Origin: Diphasiastrum complanatum
Taxonomy: Eukaryota; Streptophyta; Lycopodiopsida; Lycopodiales; Lycopodiaceae
Reading direction: 5' to 3'
Length of the DNA stretch: 64,000 bases
Assembly (NCBI GenBank): GCA_029204225.1
Contig: CM055102.1
Coordinates: forward strand, 19,849,349 to 19,913,348
Of this stretch, positions 31,701 to 40,679 are shown in pieces. Made by a program: the position numbers and the translations under genes. The notes under the pieces are model-generated. The model saw nothing but the letters and a program-made list of their open reading frames with translations, was not told the origin of the DNA and did not search any database. Numbering within the stretch: position 1 is the first letter of the stretch; each line of letters begins with the position of its first letter.

Positions 31701-34223
31701 GCTGGTAACAATGGAGGTGGAGAGGTACCAATTTCCATGCTACCTTTAAAAACCAAGTGTGTTAACTTCTAGCAAAAGGAACATGTGCAAATGCATCCCA
31801 GGCTAGGCGTCTCGACCATATGTTGGATACACCTGAACAAACCTTGCATGTTGTAACATCATAGAAGCAGACTCACGGAACCCCATATGTAGTATGTATG
31901 TGTAACTTTTGCTACAACTGGAACATTAGGTGTGCCAACTAGAACCTCTATTGTAAAGAAAAACATCTCCATCCTGTGGCTGATGCACATGGAAAAAGAG
32001 CACACGCTAGGTTTGATATCAAATTGTCAGTGAGCTATTGTCACTATTGGTCAAGATGATTAAGAGGATGTGGTAATTGCTGCTCAAATCACTAAAGACC
32101 TTTAAGCATTAACAATGAGAGTATGTACACTTAAACAAATACTTGAGAGAGCAGACTCACCCAAACGAAGCTAAATGTACACACAAACACTAAGTGGCAA
32201 AAGATCAACATCAAGCAGCAAAGGTTAGCAAAATAAGATCTTGTGATGTAGAGCTCCATTTTATGTGATTGACAACCTGTAAAGTGCAATGAAGTTGTTG
32301 CAAAATAAAGAGCTTAAAGATCCAAAAATAGAATCTGAAATACGTGATTGGCGACCCATAAAGTGCAGTGAAGTTGCTGACAATAAAGAACATCGAGATC
32401 TAAAACTAGAATCTGAAACAGATCGTTGGAAAAATAAACATAATATTCCAAATTGACCAAAGTTTTACTTTGCAAGAAGCTCACTTCTAGAAGAGCAAAA
32501 TAGATAACAATTGGATTCTAACTTCTAACTTCTAAGTATCAAGGAACAATAGGAAAAAACAAGATCCAAAAATAAAAAAAATCTCTTTTGACTAAAAACT
32601 TAGCTGTGCAAGATCTTTGGATGTAGAGCTCCATTTGACACGAAACTTGAACCAATAAACTCGCCTCAGCCTAGCAGCCTCATACATATCATTATGTTTG
32701 AATTTTGTCTCTGAAAAGTATGAAAATAATGTGTTCTCCCATAAGTTGAAAATCTGGGTCTCTAGAAAACGGCCAGTAATCAAAATTACTTTCATGGGTG
32801 CCTTGTTGTTAGGAACTAACATATCTTGATTTTGATCACAAATGATAAAGTTATTGTGAAAATGTCGATGTAGGTCTAGAGAGAGGCTAGAAAGAGAAAA
32901 AAGGGCCAAAGAACATCTATAGAGAAAAAAATAAAGAAGATTAGCGCCTTCTGAGTTGCTCAAGAAAGTGCTCTGGTACAAAGTTACGAACTGAAGACAG
33001 ATTTTAGCATTAATGCATAAATTGACAATACATGGAGCAATTTAACAATCTCCCACGAAGAATAGTGAATAACATCACATAATCAATGGTTAACCGACCC
33101 TTACAAGTTCTCCCATGGCGGGCTCAAGCAATACCAAATTATATGTTTAATAATGAATGTACATAAGGCCTATTTATAGTCCCTTGAGGAAGCAGGATTC
33201 AAATAATCAAGGGGGGCATAACTTCTAGAGGGAGAATAGTTTGCCTTCCTAAAGGACCCTCACTCTAGGTATTAGGTAATTAACTAATAGAAGTTGGGCC
33301 CTTGGCCAGTCCTAAATTTAAGGTGAAATAAATGCTTCTAGGCAGGTAAATGAATAATTATAGGGCTTGTGGCCAACAATTGAATATAGGCCTGTAATCC
33401 ATTCTGTATATGGACCTAGTAGTCCAGAACTGACGTGCAGATGACCAGTTAAAAAAGCTTCATGAAATTTGTGAATTTATTAGTTTTGTTTGCAAATTTT
33501 TTTTTAGTAATGACTTCTCATTTTTTCTGTACTATTGTCGTTTGTAACAAATTACAAGAAGCTGTCAGAATTCTAATTCTCCAATGTCGAAACGTTTCTG
33601 ACAAAAGACTCTTCTGTTCTGTTTTGGCAGTGTTACCCCCCAATGAAGACTCCTCTCCTTTCCTGTTCGTTTTCCCGTGGTTCTTCCTTGTCACTAGCTG
33701 TTTCCTGTCAAAAAGCCTTGTCATAACGCTAACCTTGATCAGGGTTTTATAGAAAACTTGGTTAGATCATTCTTAAGTGTGTACACTATTGCTTCTTTTC
33801 TAAGGATGCGTGAAGATTTGTGTACCAACTATTGGCTGCCGAGAAGTCTGTTATTGAATGTTTGTTGCTTTATCTACACACTCTTGATAGGCCCTTACAG
33901 GCACAACAGTCCGGAAAAGATTGTCTTTCATCAGCATCCACTTTCTGTTACTTTGTATAATGTAAAGCATATATTTGTAGGAGGGAGTATTTTGGCAGCT
34001 GTTTGTGATACAACTTGTAATAGCACTGTGATTCTGACTTTTTCATACGTGGTTGGTAAAGAAGCTTTTTGTCAGCTTATTGTTGGTGCGCGTGCATTGA
34101 TCCCTGTTAATAATGTGAAACCAATGTGCTTTGAAGGTGGAACATTTCTTGGGGATCAAAAGAAAGTCAGAGGTTGGAAGCATGGGACCTCCCCCTCCAA
34201 AAAAGCCTAAATCAGAACGATGA
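3015..34223 (+). CDS. DOT2/MDF-like: SART-1/Snu66 tri-snRNP splicing factor (5'-partial, spliced)
   Basis: Eleven exons were read by splice sites and continuous phase: 3015-3183, 3403-3418, 27746-27859, 28152-28248, 28369-28435, 28563-28622, 28860-29490, 29692-30077, 30211-30431, 30597-30681, 34137-34223 (TGA). They encode 643 residues; the N-terminal RS-rich part lies left of the window. Family blocks appear in order: [183 protein letters not shown]; and the basic/proline tail [16 protein letters not shown]-1/Snu66 proteins are nuclear and join U4/U6.U5 tri-snRNP to pre-spliceosomes. The 16-nt second exon is the least certain call, chosen because only that donor keeps phase; a longer acidic exon or an undetected extra exon is possible. 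The last intron is 3.46 kb. Confidence 0.9.
3590..3820. repeat. About 133-bp imperfect tandem duplication, T/G-rich
   Basis: Two copies of a segment containing CTGTTTTTGGGGG-TGGG followed by an AATTAATTAATT-type tract start near 3605 and 3738. Similar sequence (GGGGTTTTGGGTGG, then AATTAATTAATT) recurs at about 26200-26250, on the other side of the transposon cluster. Confidence 0.5.
3836..6335 (-). mobile_element. LINE A, truncated L1-type retrotransposon
   Basis: The minus strand encodes the endonuclease C-terminus (about 6310-6150: [25 protein letters not shown]) and a reverse transcriptase. RT blocks are [20 protein letters not shown] near 5300-5360, [15 protein letters not shown] near 5060-5100, [20 protein letters not shown] near 4850-4920, and the catalytic [12 protein letters not shown] near 4750-4800. 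A C-terminal segment ends around 3836. Frameshifts divide it into at least four frames. It lacks ORF1, the endonuclease N-terminus, the zinc-finger end and the 3' UTR, so it is truncated at both ends. It closely matches LINE C and less closely LINE B. Confidence 0.85.
6336..6621. repeat. Mixed GA/GT microsatellite with telomere-like motifs
   Basis: GAGAGA tracts, a GT run at about 6449-6480, and a GAAA/GA run at about 6595-6628 make up the junction between LINEs A and B. Two short plant-telomere-type motifs are embedded: TTTAGGGTTTAGG at 6502-6514 and TTTAGGGTTTAGGG at 6567-6580. Confidence 0.8.
6790..10360 (-). pseudogene. LINE B ORF2: endonuclease, reverse transcriptase, zinc finger
   Basis: The parts run from high to low coordinates. 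The AP-type endonuclease (10360-9269) has [24 protein letters not shown] and [12 protein letters not shown], the last two being metal-site and catalytic motifs. The RT (9088-7751) has [59 protein letters not shown] and [13 protein letters not shown]. The C-terminal domain (7734-6790) carries a Cys/His cluster, [19 protein letters not shown]. Damage is limited: a frame change at about 9090-9270, an in-frame stop at 8504-8506 and a frame change near 7740-7750. This enzyme would nick target DNA and prime cDNA synthesis, but this copy cannot encode it whole. Confidence 0.9.
10437..10824 (-). pseudogene. LINE B ORF1 C-terminal fragment
   Basis: About 125 residues remain: [12 protein letters not shown], then [52 protein letters not shown]. 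The order of an RRM-like stretch followed by a basic C-terminal domain resembles L1 ORF1p-type nucleic-acid chaperones, and the equivalent region of LINE C (20769-21097) aligns with it well. The upstream frame runs into the GA repeat at 10825, giving an artificial Ser-Leu stretch. In element sense it precedes ORF2, consistent with bicistronic L1 organisation. Confidence 0.7.
10825..10908. repeat. (GA)n microsatellite at the LINE B/LINE C junction
   Basis: About 40 GA units end in GAAAGAAAG next to CTTTATTAATGT, the 3' terminus of LINE C. It looks like the simple-sequence tail of LINE C. Confidence 0.95.
11340..13273 (-). pseudogene. LINE C ORF2, RT and C-terminal part
   Basis: Minus-strand fragments reproduce the LINE A reverse transcriptase: [20 protein letters not shown] near 13150-13200, [20 protein letters not shown] near 12980-13030, [12 protein letters not shown] near 12570-12600, [13 protein letters not shown] near 12460-12495 and [20 protein letters not shown] near 12100-12160. 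The YADD block is damaged: the residues before ADD are replaced, which agrees with a short deletion near 12500 relative to LINE A. The C-terminal part (11522-12004) is in several frames. Confidence 0.8.
13274..13720 (+). repeat. Gypsy 5' LTR, 447 bp
   Basis: It begins TGTTAGGGAGCCAACTCCC, ends AAGTTTGTAACA and is followed by the primer-binding site. Both ends match the 3' LTR at 19386-19475; the middle, about 357 bp, is absent from that copy. Confidence 0.9.
13723..13737 (+). promoter_or_regulatory. Primer-binding site, initiator-Met tRNA type
   Basis: TGGTATCAGAGCCAC lies two bases after the 5' LTR and is complementary to the usual 3' end of plant initiator methionine tRNA, the primer for minus-strand cDNA in many plant LTR elements. 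Confidence 0.85.
14635..15120 (+). pseudogene. Gypsy gag N-terminal part
   Basis: From ATG at 14635 the frame encodes a helical N-terminus ([20 protein letters not shown]) and the start of a Retrotrans_gag domain ([20 protein letters not shown]; then, after an in-frame stop near 14908, [17 protein letters not shown] and [16 protein letters not shown]). The capsid-like domain breaks off near 15115, where the sequence changes to copia pol. The usual CCHC zinc knuckle is therefore missing. Confidence 0.8.
15120..16295 (+). pseudogene. Ty1/copia RT-RNase H segment embedded in the gypsy element
   Basis: Copia pol motifs follow in order. [22 protein letters not shown] near 15140-15200; [12 protein letters not shown] near 15380-15410, with the catalytic [22 protein letters not shown]. 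Connection: [19 protein letters not shown] near 15700. RNase [21 protein letters not shown] near 16020-16080; [17 protein letters not shown] near 16135-16185; [19 protein letters not shown] near 16220-16280. Frameshifts and several stops make it non-functional. No copia LTR, gag, protease or integrase accompanies it; gypsy sequence flanks it on both sides in the same orientation. About 20 residues before FTKAL are deleted. Confidence 0.85.
16296..19358 (+). pseudogene. Gypsy protease-RT-RNase H-integrase-chromodomain
   Basis: The protease has [10 protein letters not shown] near 16420, where the usual DSG is DDG, so catalysis is doubtful. RT runs from about 16650 ([15 protein letters not shown]) through [15 protein letters not shown] to the catalytic [11 protein letters not shown] at 17076-17110. 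About 60 bp is then missing relative to the family before EKLFAK-like sequence. RNase [16 protein letters not shown] near 17500 and [10 protein letters not shown] near 17700. Integrase: the zinc-binding part ([20 protein letters not shown] near 18110-18160) and [20 protein letters not shown] near 18320-18380. The last frame ends in a chromodomain-like block ([19 protein letters not shown] near 19265-19320), typical of chromoviruses. At least six stops or frameshifts are present. Confidence 0.9.
19386..19475 (+). repeat. Gypsy 3' LTR, internally deleted to 90 bp
   Basis: It begins TGCTAGGGACCCAACTCCC, ends GTTTGTGACA and is followed by the AGTGG duplication. Compared with the 5' LTR, about 357 bp is missing between CAATGACTGG and CTGGAGG, with short CTGG homology at the join. 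Confidence 0.9.
19476..20760 (-). pseudogene. LINE C ORF2, endonuclease part (5' half)
   Basis: The minus strand encodes the region after the endonuclease ([38 protein letters not shown]) and the endonuclease itself ([13 protein letters not shown] near 20580, [20 protein letters not shown] near 20050-20110, [12 protein letters not shown] near 19985-20015). The SDH catalytic motif of the LINE A and B endonucleases reads SNH here. Frameshifts near 20150 and 20400 split it. It joins the RT half at 13273 once the gypsy element and one AGTGG copy are ignored. Confidence 0.8.
20769..21597 (-). pseudogene. LINE C ORF1 (nucleic-acid-binding protein)
   Basis: A start at 21597 gives an N-terminus rich in Ser, Pro and basic residues ([18 protein letters not shown]), a Pro/Ala/Asp-rich linker, a predicted coiled coil ([19 protein letters not shown]) and an RRM-like stretch ([18 protein letters not shown]). 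After one frameshift near 21050-21090 come [39 protein letters not shown] and [14 protein letters not shown]. The order of coiled coil, RRM-like and C-terminal domain is that of L1 ORF1p. About 270 residues in all. Broken by a single frameshift. Confidence 0.7.
22001..22799. mobile_element. 799 bp non-autonomous insertion with direct-repeat flanks
   Basis: TGCTTGGGAG occurs at 21991-22000 and again at 22800-22809, and the repetitive Thr/Pro coding of the hAT tail continues across the gap. The insert starts CAATGTTTGAGG and ends GACACAACTG. It contains TTCGAA/CGATTC motifs near both ends, CA microsatellites (about 22230-22350) and a GAGGTCGCGAGGAGCAGGAG minisatellite (about 22545-22680). No transposase was seen. 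An 8-bp (hAT-like) or 9-bp (Mutator-like) duplication both fit, so the superfamily is unresolved. Confidence 0.55.
22545..22680. repeat. GC-rich minisatellite (GAGGTCGCGAGGAGCAG type)
   Basis: Tandem copies of about 21-24 bp built from GGAGGTCGCGAGGAGCAGGA lie inside the 799 bp insertion. They give an artificial Leu/Ala/Arg-rich reading frame on the minus strand. Confidence 0.8.
25446..25479. repeat. (AT)n microsatellite
   Basis: A run of about 17 AT units immediately next to the putative Helitron 3' end. Confidence 0.95.
25480..25510 (-). other. Possible Helitron 3' terminus (hairpin plus CTAG)
   Basis: Read on the minus strand, a perfect stem TGCCCGTC/GACGGGCA (25491-25498 with 25502-25509, 3-base loop) is followed 7 bases later by CTAG and then T from the AT tract. 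Helitrons end in CTRR a short distance after a GC-rich hairpin and insert between A and T. The spacing is a little shorter than the usual 10-12 bases. The 5' end (TC) and any Rep/helicase were not found, so this would be a non-autonomous copy extending to the right. Confidence 0.35.
25690..26110. repeat. About 160-bp tandem repeat, 2-3 diverged copies
   Basis: AGGCCGGTACAGTCTCTCTC followed by TAGACTGTCCCAATC occurs at 25778 and 25938, a 160-bp period. Shared flanking text in each copy includes a TTTTTGxTCTAAAAA segment. A partial third copy lies on the left, near 25700. Confidence 0.7.
26255..26318. repeat. Cluster of inverted AACCGTGGG/CCCACGGTT repeats
   Basis: Two adjacent hairpins are possible: GGAACCGT (26255-26262) with ACGGTTCC (26268-26275), and CCCACGGTTC (26281-26290) with GAACCGTGGG (26294-26303, 3-base loop). 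A further GAACCGTGGG lies at 26309-26318. No coding signal. Confidence 0.85.
26330..27745 (+). other. Remaining intron sequence, no gene seen
   Basis: This is the distal end of the giant SART-1 intron, up to the acceptor at 27745. Short open frames (for example 27163-27357) resemble nothing recognised. An extra exon encoding an acidic linker cannot be excluded here. Confidence 0.5.
28695..28753. repeat. (CT)n microsatellite in a SART-1 intron
   Basis: About 29 CT units in the intron between exons 28563-28622 and 28860-29490. It forms part of a pyrimidine-rich stretch well upstream of the acceptor. Confidence 0.95.
30682..34136 (+). other. Last SART-1 intron, 3.46 kb
   Basis: The donor follows GATAAAAAG at 30681. 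The acceptor is the AG at 34135-34136, before the final 29-codon exon. No intact gene lies inside. Minus-strand sequence at about 30950-31980 begins with TTAATT-rich sequence and CCAAAGGCATC, reminiscent of LINE 3' UTRs; this is a weak suggestion of an old antisense retroelement. Open frames at 33462-33752 and 33758-34210 are chance frames, the second running over the last exon in the wrong phase. Confidence 0.8.
32264..32421. repeat. Two-copy 79-bp tandem duplication
   Basis: TGTGATTGACAACCTGTAAA at 32264 is matched by CGTGATTGGCGACCCATAAA at 32343. The similarity continues through AATCTGAAA at the end of each copy. Divergence is roughly 20 percent, so the duplication is old. Confidence 0.8.
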
Positions 34224-37200
34224 TTTTGCCGCTTACTGAAATATGCATATATTTGGTCTCTTTTCCTCTTGGAATACCTTCATGCTACATTGAGCAAGCT
34301 GCATGTCAGCAATTTTGACAATCAGGCTGTCTGTCTACAATCTGGTATCTCAGCAGGTACAGAAGTGTGGTGCCAATTTTAAAACAATTTGGTTCTGTTT
34401 TATCTCAATCCTATAAACTGTTGTAAGTTTGAGCTACAATAACAAAATTCCTTTTATGCTCGTGTCAAGTAATATATGTGTACAGACATAAGGCTTTCTC
34501 AGATTGCCCTTATTGTCTAGGCTCTCACTTTCAGATGGGCTTGGATCACATCTTCAATGCTACTGCATTTTTCCACTCCCTTTTCAAGATTGTGATCTAT
34601 TCAGTTAACCACCAATGTGAGCTCTTTATGCTGCCTGAGTTTAACTTGACTGCTCAAAGTTTGTTATTTGTTAGATTTTTTCGTTCATTGAAGAGCTATA
34701 TCTATGACATAGATTGTCTGTGCCTTGTTATCTTATGACAGCATCCATCTTAGAAAGTAAGCTGCCGAATGTTAAGAACAAATCTTCACAAAAGCCAAAT
34801 AGCAGGTCCTCCAGAGGCCATCTGCAGGAGTGTCTTATCATGAATTGTCAACTCTCCAAACCATGATGCGTCAAATGACAAGATAATGATGCTGATTGCA
34901 CTATTTGAGTTTCTTTAGGGTTTCTAGACCGCTAAGCTCTGCCGCTCTCTAGGGTTAGGGCAGGAATCTCCATGCTAGCAGGTGCATGATCTCATAGTGA
35001 CTAAATGCTTTAAGCTGGACCCAAATGACCAAATGACATGATAAATGAATGTAGTGTAACTAATTAGTACTTTGGTTTTAGAATAAATTAGGTCCGAGAG
35101 TGGTAGAATAGCAATAAAAAGTCCTGGGACCTGATCACATGTCCATAATTTTCCCTTGCTGATAATATGATTGTCCTCAATGTCTTGTTATGAAACTGTA
35201 AAACCGAAAGATGCTGCCTAATAAATGCCAGAGTGCCAAATGCCGAAGTAAAAAGTTGACTGCAAATATCCATATGCTGAAGAAGTTGCAAAATGAAAAA
35301 GGAAGCTGCAAAACCAGAAACGCTGTGGAATGGTTACTAAATGGTCAAGTGGACACTCTTTCAAGCTATGCTAATGGACCAAGAATGTCAATTGAAAACA
35401 TTTGTGAACCATACAAAAAAACATCAGTGAAAACGTTTGATGTCTAGATGCTATAGTCTAGGGCACTATCAGGATCACAACCTCCACGTAGCCTCTTGAT
35501 CCGTTCGATATAGTTTCAAAATAGTTGTTCAGGTTCTGCTCAGTGCTAAGATCGCATTTATTTGCTTTCAGTCACTGCATTTATCCAGCAGCTACTTCTT
35601 GTGTAACTGGTTGGCGACTTGAAGAACTCATGCAACCTGAAACGTTTCAATAAAGTTTGTGTGATATGGTGATGATGTTTAGACTGCAGGCATTGGCTGT
35701 CCTTGAATTTGGAGTATACACCAGATGCAGAGTTGTCAGATTTTATCAGAGCTCTTTGTACGAATTCTGATTTTGTAACATAATAAACTTATTACCCTCC
35801 AATTGCAAGAAATTATGACAATATCGATTGCAATCATTTTATTTGTGCAGAAAGCAGTGTGACTGGTTGCTTGGGAGTGAGCAGCATTTTGCACAAGCGC
35901 TTTGATGCAGTGATCCTGCTATTCCCTGCTGGGCACTAAAAACCATCTCTTTATATACACTTGTCCTCCGTTATATGCAATGTAAGTAATTGATCTGCTA
36001 TTGACATAGCAGTTTCTAAGCATGTCATAGAGGCATTCAACTTTCGATTTACCTGGTTTATGGCCAGTTCCAAAATCTGTATAAAAATCAACATCTTGTT
36101 TTGAAGCGTAACAGATGGATCACTGACCCTTTTGTGCAGTGAAAGAATATTTTGGCAGCATTCTACTGCATCCACTATTCATAATTCTGGTAATTGGTAT
36201 AAGACTGGAATTGAAGTCTTGTACAGTTTGAGAGTAATATTAACACCTGTTACTGAGCTTATTGGGATGTAACTCATTACTCGAGCTTGATAGTCCTGGT
36301 GGTCTATTCTTTGGAGAGTAACTTTGCAGTCAAGTTCTTCTGTAATTATTTAGTCCTTACTTTGTGGCTTGAATCCAGGCAAGTATTTCAATATTTATGA
36401 CGAGGGACTTTTAGTGTGACTAGTGTTGGTGTTGGTTGACAAAGCTTCCCCTCCATTGGCCAGTTTCATCTATAACATGGAATTGAAGATGTTTTGTAAA
36501 ATGAACATGCATATACCTTTTATGGTCCTCTTGGATATCCTATTGGAATTGAGGGTGGAGCTATAGTTTCTCGTTCGCTGCACCTATGATTTGACTAGAA
36601 CTGTTTAAGCAGTGTGCAAACATTTTTTTTTAAACTAGTGATTTCTGGAAGGAAGCTGGTAACAATGGGATATGTTTTGAAATTGCAGACTGTCTTTGTA
36701 AATGCTGGGGATGAGAATTAATGAAGTCTCAAAAGGGCAATACTAGTGAGTAATGCCAAAAATACATGTGTTTTGGGTTGATATCCGTGGATATTTGGAA
36801 ATAGTAATGCATCACTTGTTAGGGTCTAGTTATGTATCAAGCCAGTTCCCAGATAAAGTGGCTACCAAAAGGTTAGCAGATTGCTAGGCAGGGTGTGGAC
36901 ACTGAACCTTGCTCTACTTGAAGGTTGGGTAGGTCTACTACCACTAGTTGTGAGTCTCTGGTAAATCTTCACAAAATATGGGCAGAGATCTATGTAAACT
37001 CTTGCCTTTTCTACTTCTAGCAAACTCCTTGCGCTTCATGTGCCTATTCTTATCCATTGAACTTTGAATGCCATTGTGTTCATCCTTCTGTTGTGATGAG
37101 TTGCAAACCATCTGTGACGACGAAACTCAACATGTGCTAGCAAATTTGTGGACAAATATTATAGCTTCCATCTTGATGTTCAAACAAGGAACATTATTTC

Positions 37201-38340
37201 AGCTTCCATTTGCATATGCCTTGCAATAGGTAGGGTTCCAACCTTAATTTTGCCTTCGTTTTGCTCAGTGTTCCACCACATCTAACTTGGAGCTCGTTCG
37301 CCACTTCTTGTTGTCTTTGCCTTAGTCAAAGTTTAATTTCCTATACCATTATAACCGAGTTGGACAAGTGTCATGTCACACTGGGAGACCTATACACTCA
37401 AATCTCGGTTTGCCTGTGGAAAAGGGACATCTAGGAGCCTATTAACTCAAAGTTGGCTTGGCCTACAATGTGAATGTAAAGTGTAAGTATTGTACATAAT
37501 GGTGTGATTGTACAACAATATCCTCGCCATTGAGGGATTGAAGTTGGACGTTTTCCCATATCCTAAGCAATAAGTATTTTTGACGTCCCTCCTTGTCTCT
37601 GTACAACCCTCCATGGTGATTCACCGTCTTGTCCATCATTGCTTCCAAAACCCTACCCTCCATCTCTCATAATCTCATTATAAATTTCCATTGTCGTTTT
37701 TTTGAGCACTTTAATAAAGTTAATATCTCAAAATCTTCAACATTATGTTTATTTGAAATTTTTTGATTACAAAATTTGATGTCAATAAGCAAGACTACAA
37801 TTATATATGGCATAAAGGGCTCCACCGACATGCCTAATTTGCTCTAGAAACACTCCTTAAGGTTGCCTGATTTATTTTGAGAATTTATTGTGAAGTGGTA
37901 CATGATATGCTCTCCCTCATATGTGCCTTTTGTGCATTATGTGCAATCAACATTTCAATTGACCATGTAGATGTCACTAATCATTGTTGTATATAGATCA
38001 ATATGCTTATGACCTTGATCTCCAAAGAATGACTATTTTTTGGTAAAGCATGATTGTCGACAAAGAATCTCCATAATTGGAAAATGGAATATTTTTTAAA
38101 TCAATGAAATATATGAGAAAGTTATTAGGAACTTTTTGTGTTTTTGAGAAATGCACTTGAATCGTTAATTTTTTTGTTACATCTTTAAGAGTCTATTGCA
38201 TGCAGCTTGTTTTCATAGGTTTTTTTTTGGAATTGATATAGTTACAAGCCATTGTCATGTCTATAGTAGAAGTTTTTTTTATTATGGAAGGTTAAATTTG
38301 CCATAAAACTTCTTATATGTGAAGAGTATGCAAATAATAG
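34224..38340. other. Intergenic sequence and likely SART-1 3' UTR
   Basis: The SART-1 3' UTR should begin at 34224. No clear cluster of poly(A) signals could be tied to it; AATAAA-like words occur near 35083 and 35781. Short open frames show no recognised domain, codon pattern or start context. Decayed transposon sequence is likely but was not identified. Confidence 0.4.
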
Positions 38341-38341
38341 C

Positions 38342-38770
38342 TTGATGAATTTCCACTTTCATGTACATATGTCAATATCACATGAGGAAGAGCCTCAAAA
38401 TCTACAAAAATCCGTGAGGTCTCAGAAGAGCTCAACGATGGCCGTACATTGCATCAAGATGAATGTTTCAAATGAGCTCCTAAGAGAGACTGGAGCTTGG
38501 ATCTTGGCCAAGAAGACTTGGAATAGTTTGCAAGCCATTTATGAGTCCAAGAATACATTGCTTTTCACCTTGAGAAACCAAATTCTTCAAAGCTTTCAAA
38601 ATAGTTGTGAAAGTGCCCAAACTATGTGATGAGGGTGAAGGACTATAACATGGAGCTTGCTTGTATTGGCGATGCTATTAAGCAAAAGGAGTTTGTCGAA
38701 GTTGTTTTGAATGGCCTTAATGAAGATTTTTTTAACCTTGCCAATCTTTGCAATTCAAGGTGAGCTTATG
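38342..38770 (+). pseudogene. Ty1/copia gag (UBN2-type) fragment
   Basis: The plus frame holds CIKMNVSNELLRETGAW, KKTWNSLQAIYESKNT, LFTLRNQILQSFQNS and, after a frame change at about 38630, VKDYNMELACIGDAIKQKEF and VLNGLNEDFFNL. This is the helical gag domain of copia elements (a Trp-containing helix, then LYESKN-like, then LNGL). The fragment ends near 38770 with no zinc knuckle or pol. A second copy of the same family lies inverted at 52700-53340. Confidence 0.75.
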
Positions 38771-40110
38771 TAAGAACCCCCTTCGAGGATCAAAGACTAG
38801 GATGTTGAAATCCATAGAACCAAAGGGAAATGGACAAACCAACCCAACCAAACCTAGATCGATTGAATCTAGCCTCCAAGCTATGGATCTACCAATCAAT
38901 GCTCAATAGGAGAGATGTCACTCCAGCAACATTTTGTTACCAATACCACAATCAGACATACACTAGTAAGAGCCCAATGGGCATACTTATATCCTTCAAG
39001 GCCCATGCACCACTAATAGTGCATTGTGACAACCTAACTGGACCACGTCATTCAGTTCTCCTATGACTCATTGATACATTGTAGATCCACAAGATTAAGA
39101 ACTTGCACAAAAAAACCGATGATCACACGATGATTTACTACATAGCATATCTCTACAAATTTCACACAACATGTAAACAACACTTTCAACTGAGAATCAT
39201 GTAATTCAATGCATATCTCTACAGATTTCACACAATATGTAAACAACACTTTCAACTGAGAATCATGTATTTCAATTAACTCTAAGAGAGAATATTTCTC
39301 AAAGAGTGCTATTTCAAAGACAAAATCTCGATCTGAGATTACCTCAGAAGAATATATTGTTAAAGCAAATTTCATTTCTTGCATCAACTCATGAATCCTA
39401 GTTCACAATAGGATAAAGCAGCCCACAATCCGCAAGATTCAACAAACCACTTTCTTGTAATAGGAGTTCTGATACAAATCGATCGGACTTGTAATCAACA
39501 ACTTTTCTACTACAAGAATGTTTTCTAATATTCCTTACCTTACATCTTCTAATTAGATATCACCATAATCTTTAGAAGATTCCAAAATATCCTATTGATC
39601 ATGATTCTAGAAACAAGTCTCTCATCTATATATATTACGGATTCCTCTTGGAATCTATGCAATATATGGTTCTCCTAGATAACTTTCTGTCACGTACTTC
39701 TCTCCCTTTTAATAGGAAACTACACGAGTTTCCACGAGGTGCATATCAGTCTAGATATGCCTAGGTGAAGAACTTTGAAAAATTTCGAAAGTCAAAAAAT
39801 ATGTGTTGCATGAACGTAACTTAATATGGTTAATGTCCCAACACTTTTCCTTGAACGACTTATGGTTAGGCTAAAAACATGTTTTGGTGGTTCAGAAAAA
39901 GAACCCATTTTCCATAGTACCTTTTGGTAGTATATGTCAATCTCTGTGGATTTTAGTACTCATACTTTATATTTCTAATACAATACTTATGGTAGTACAT
40001 TTCTCACTTTTTGGAGCAAGTGATAGGTCCCACGAGTTAATGCAATGAAGGCGTTCTTGAGAATCATCGGCATACTAATCACATGGGCCTACTAATCATG
40101 GGCCCACTTT
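38771..40110. other. Non-coding spacer
   Basis: No gene was seen. The only clear structure is the 66-bp tandem duplication at 39145-39276. Confidence 0.5.
39145..39276. repeat. Two-copy 66-bp tandem duplication
   Basis: GCATATCTCTACAAATTTCA at 39145 and GCATATCTCTACAGATTTCA at 39211 begin two nearly identical 66-bp units containing AAACAACACTTTCAACTGAG. Because 66 is divisible by 3, the minus-strand frame shows a 22-residue repeat, but no protein family is recognised. It looks recent. Confidence 0.9.
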
Positions 40111-40117
40111 ATGTAAT

Positions 40118-40440
40118 TTGAATTTGAATAATAAATGCTTTGCCCTCCAAATGATCAATTCAGTGTTGTCATTGCTTTCAGCTATCAATGAACATATCGT
40201 TGCTTTTTGCTATGATCAGTTCACGTTGTTATCTTGCTTTTTGCTATTAGTTCATCTGCTATCTTGCTTTTTGATATATTGCTTTTTGCTACGATTGCTT
40301 TCTGCTATCAGTTCATTCCAATTTGCTTTCTTGCTTTTTTTTTTTTTTTTTTTTTCGGTTCATTGCTATCGTTCCTTTCTGCTCTCACATCATTTCTATT
40401 GTTGCTATCTGTTGTCGTTGCTTTCTCGATCATCTGCTGT
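40118..40440. repeat. Pyrimidine-rich tract with TTGCTTTTTGCTA repeats and poly(T)
   Basis: Repeated TTGCTTTTTGCTAT and CAGTTCA words are followed by a run of about 20 T near 40338-40357. The Phe/Leu-rich frames are composition artefacts. Confidence 0.7.
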
Positions 40441-40679
40441 AAAAGATGAGGACACCTGCAAGGAAGTGCAAAGCCGCCTAAATCTTGAGACATCGAGCGC
40501 ACCTCCCAGCACACACAAACGCCAACGGACCAGCTGCCACGATGGATCACCAGCCAGGATGGGTGTCATGGATCAATCCGAGACCACACATTTATAGCTT
40601 GATGAATCATTTGAGAGGATGGCTGCTGCGGCTGACGATCGTTCAAGCCACAAGAGAAATGGTAAATTAAGCACCGTAG

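Noticed and set aside
33758-34210. 150-codon plus-strand ORF before the last SART-1 exon
   Set aside because: It overlaps the final exon in the wrong phase, has no recognised domain, and lies in an intron whose ends are explained by SART-1 splicing.
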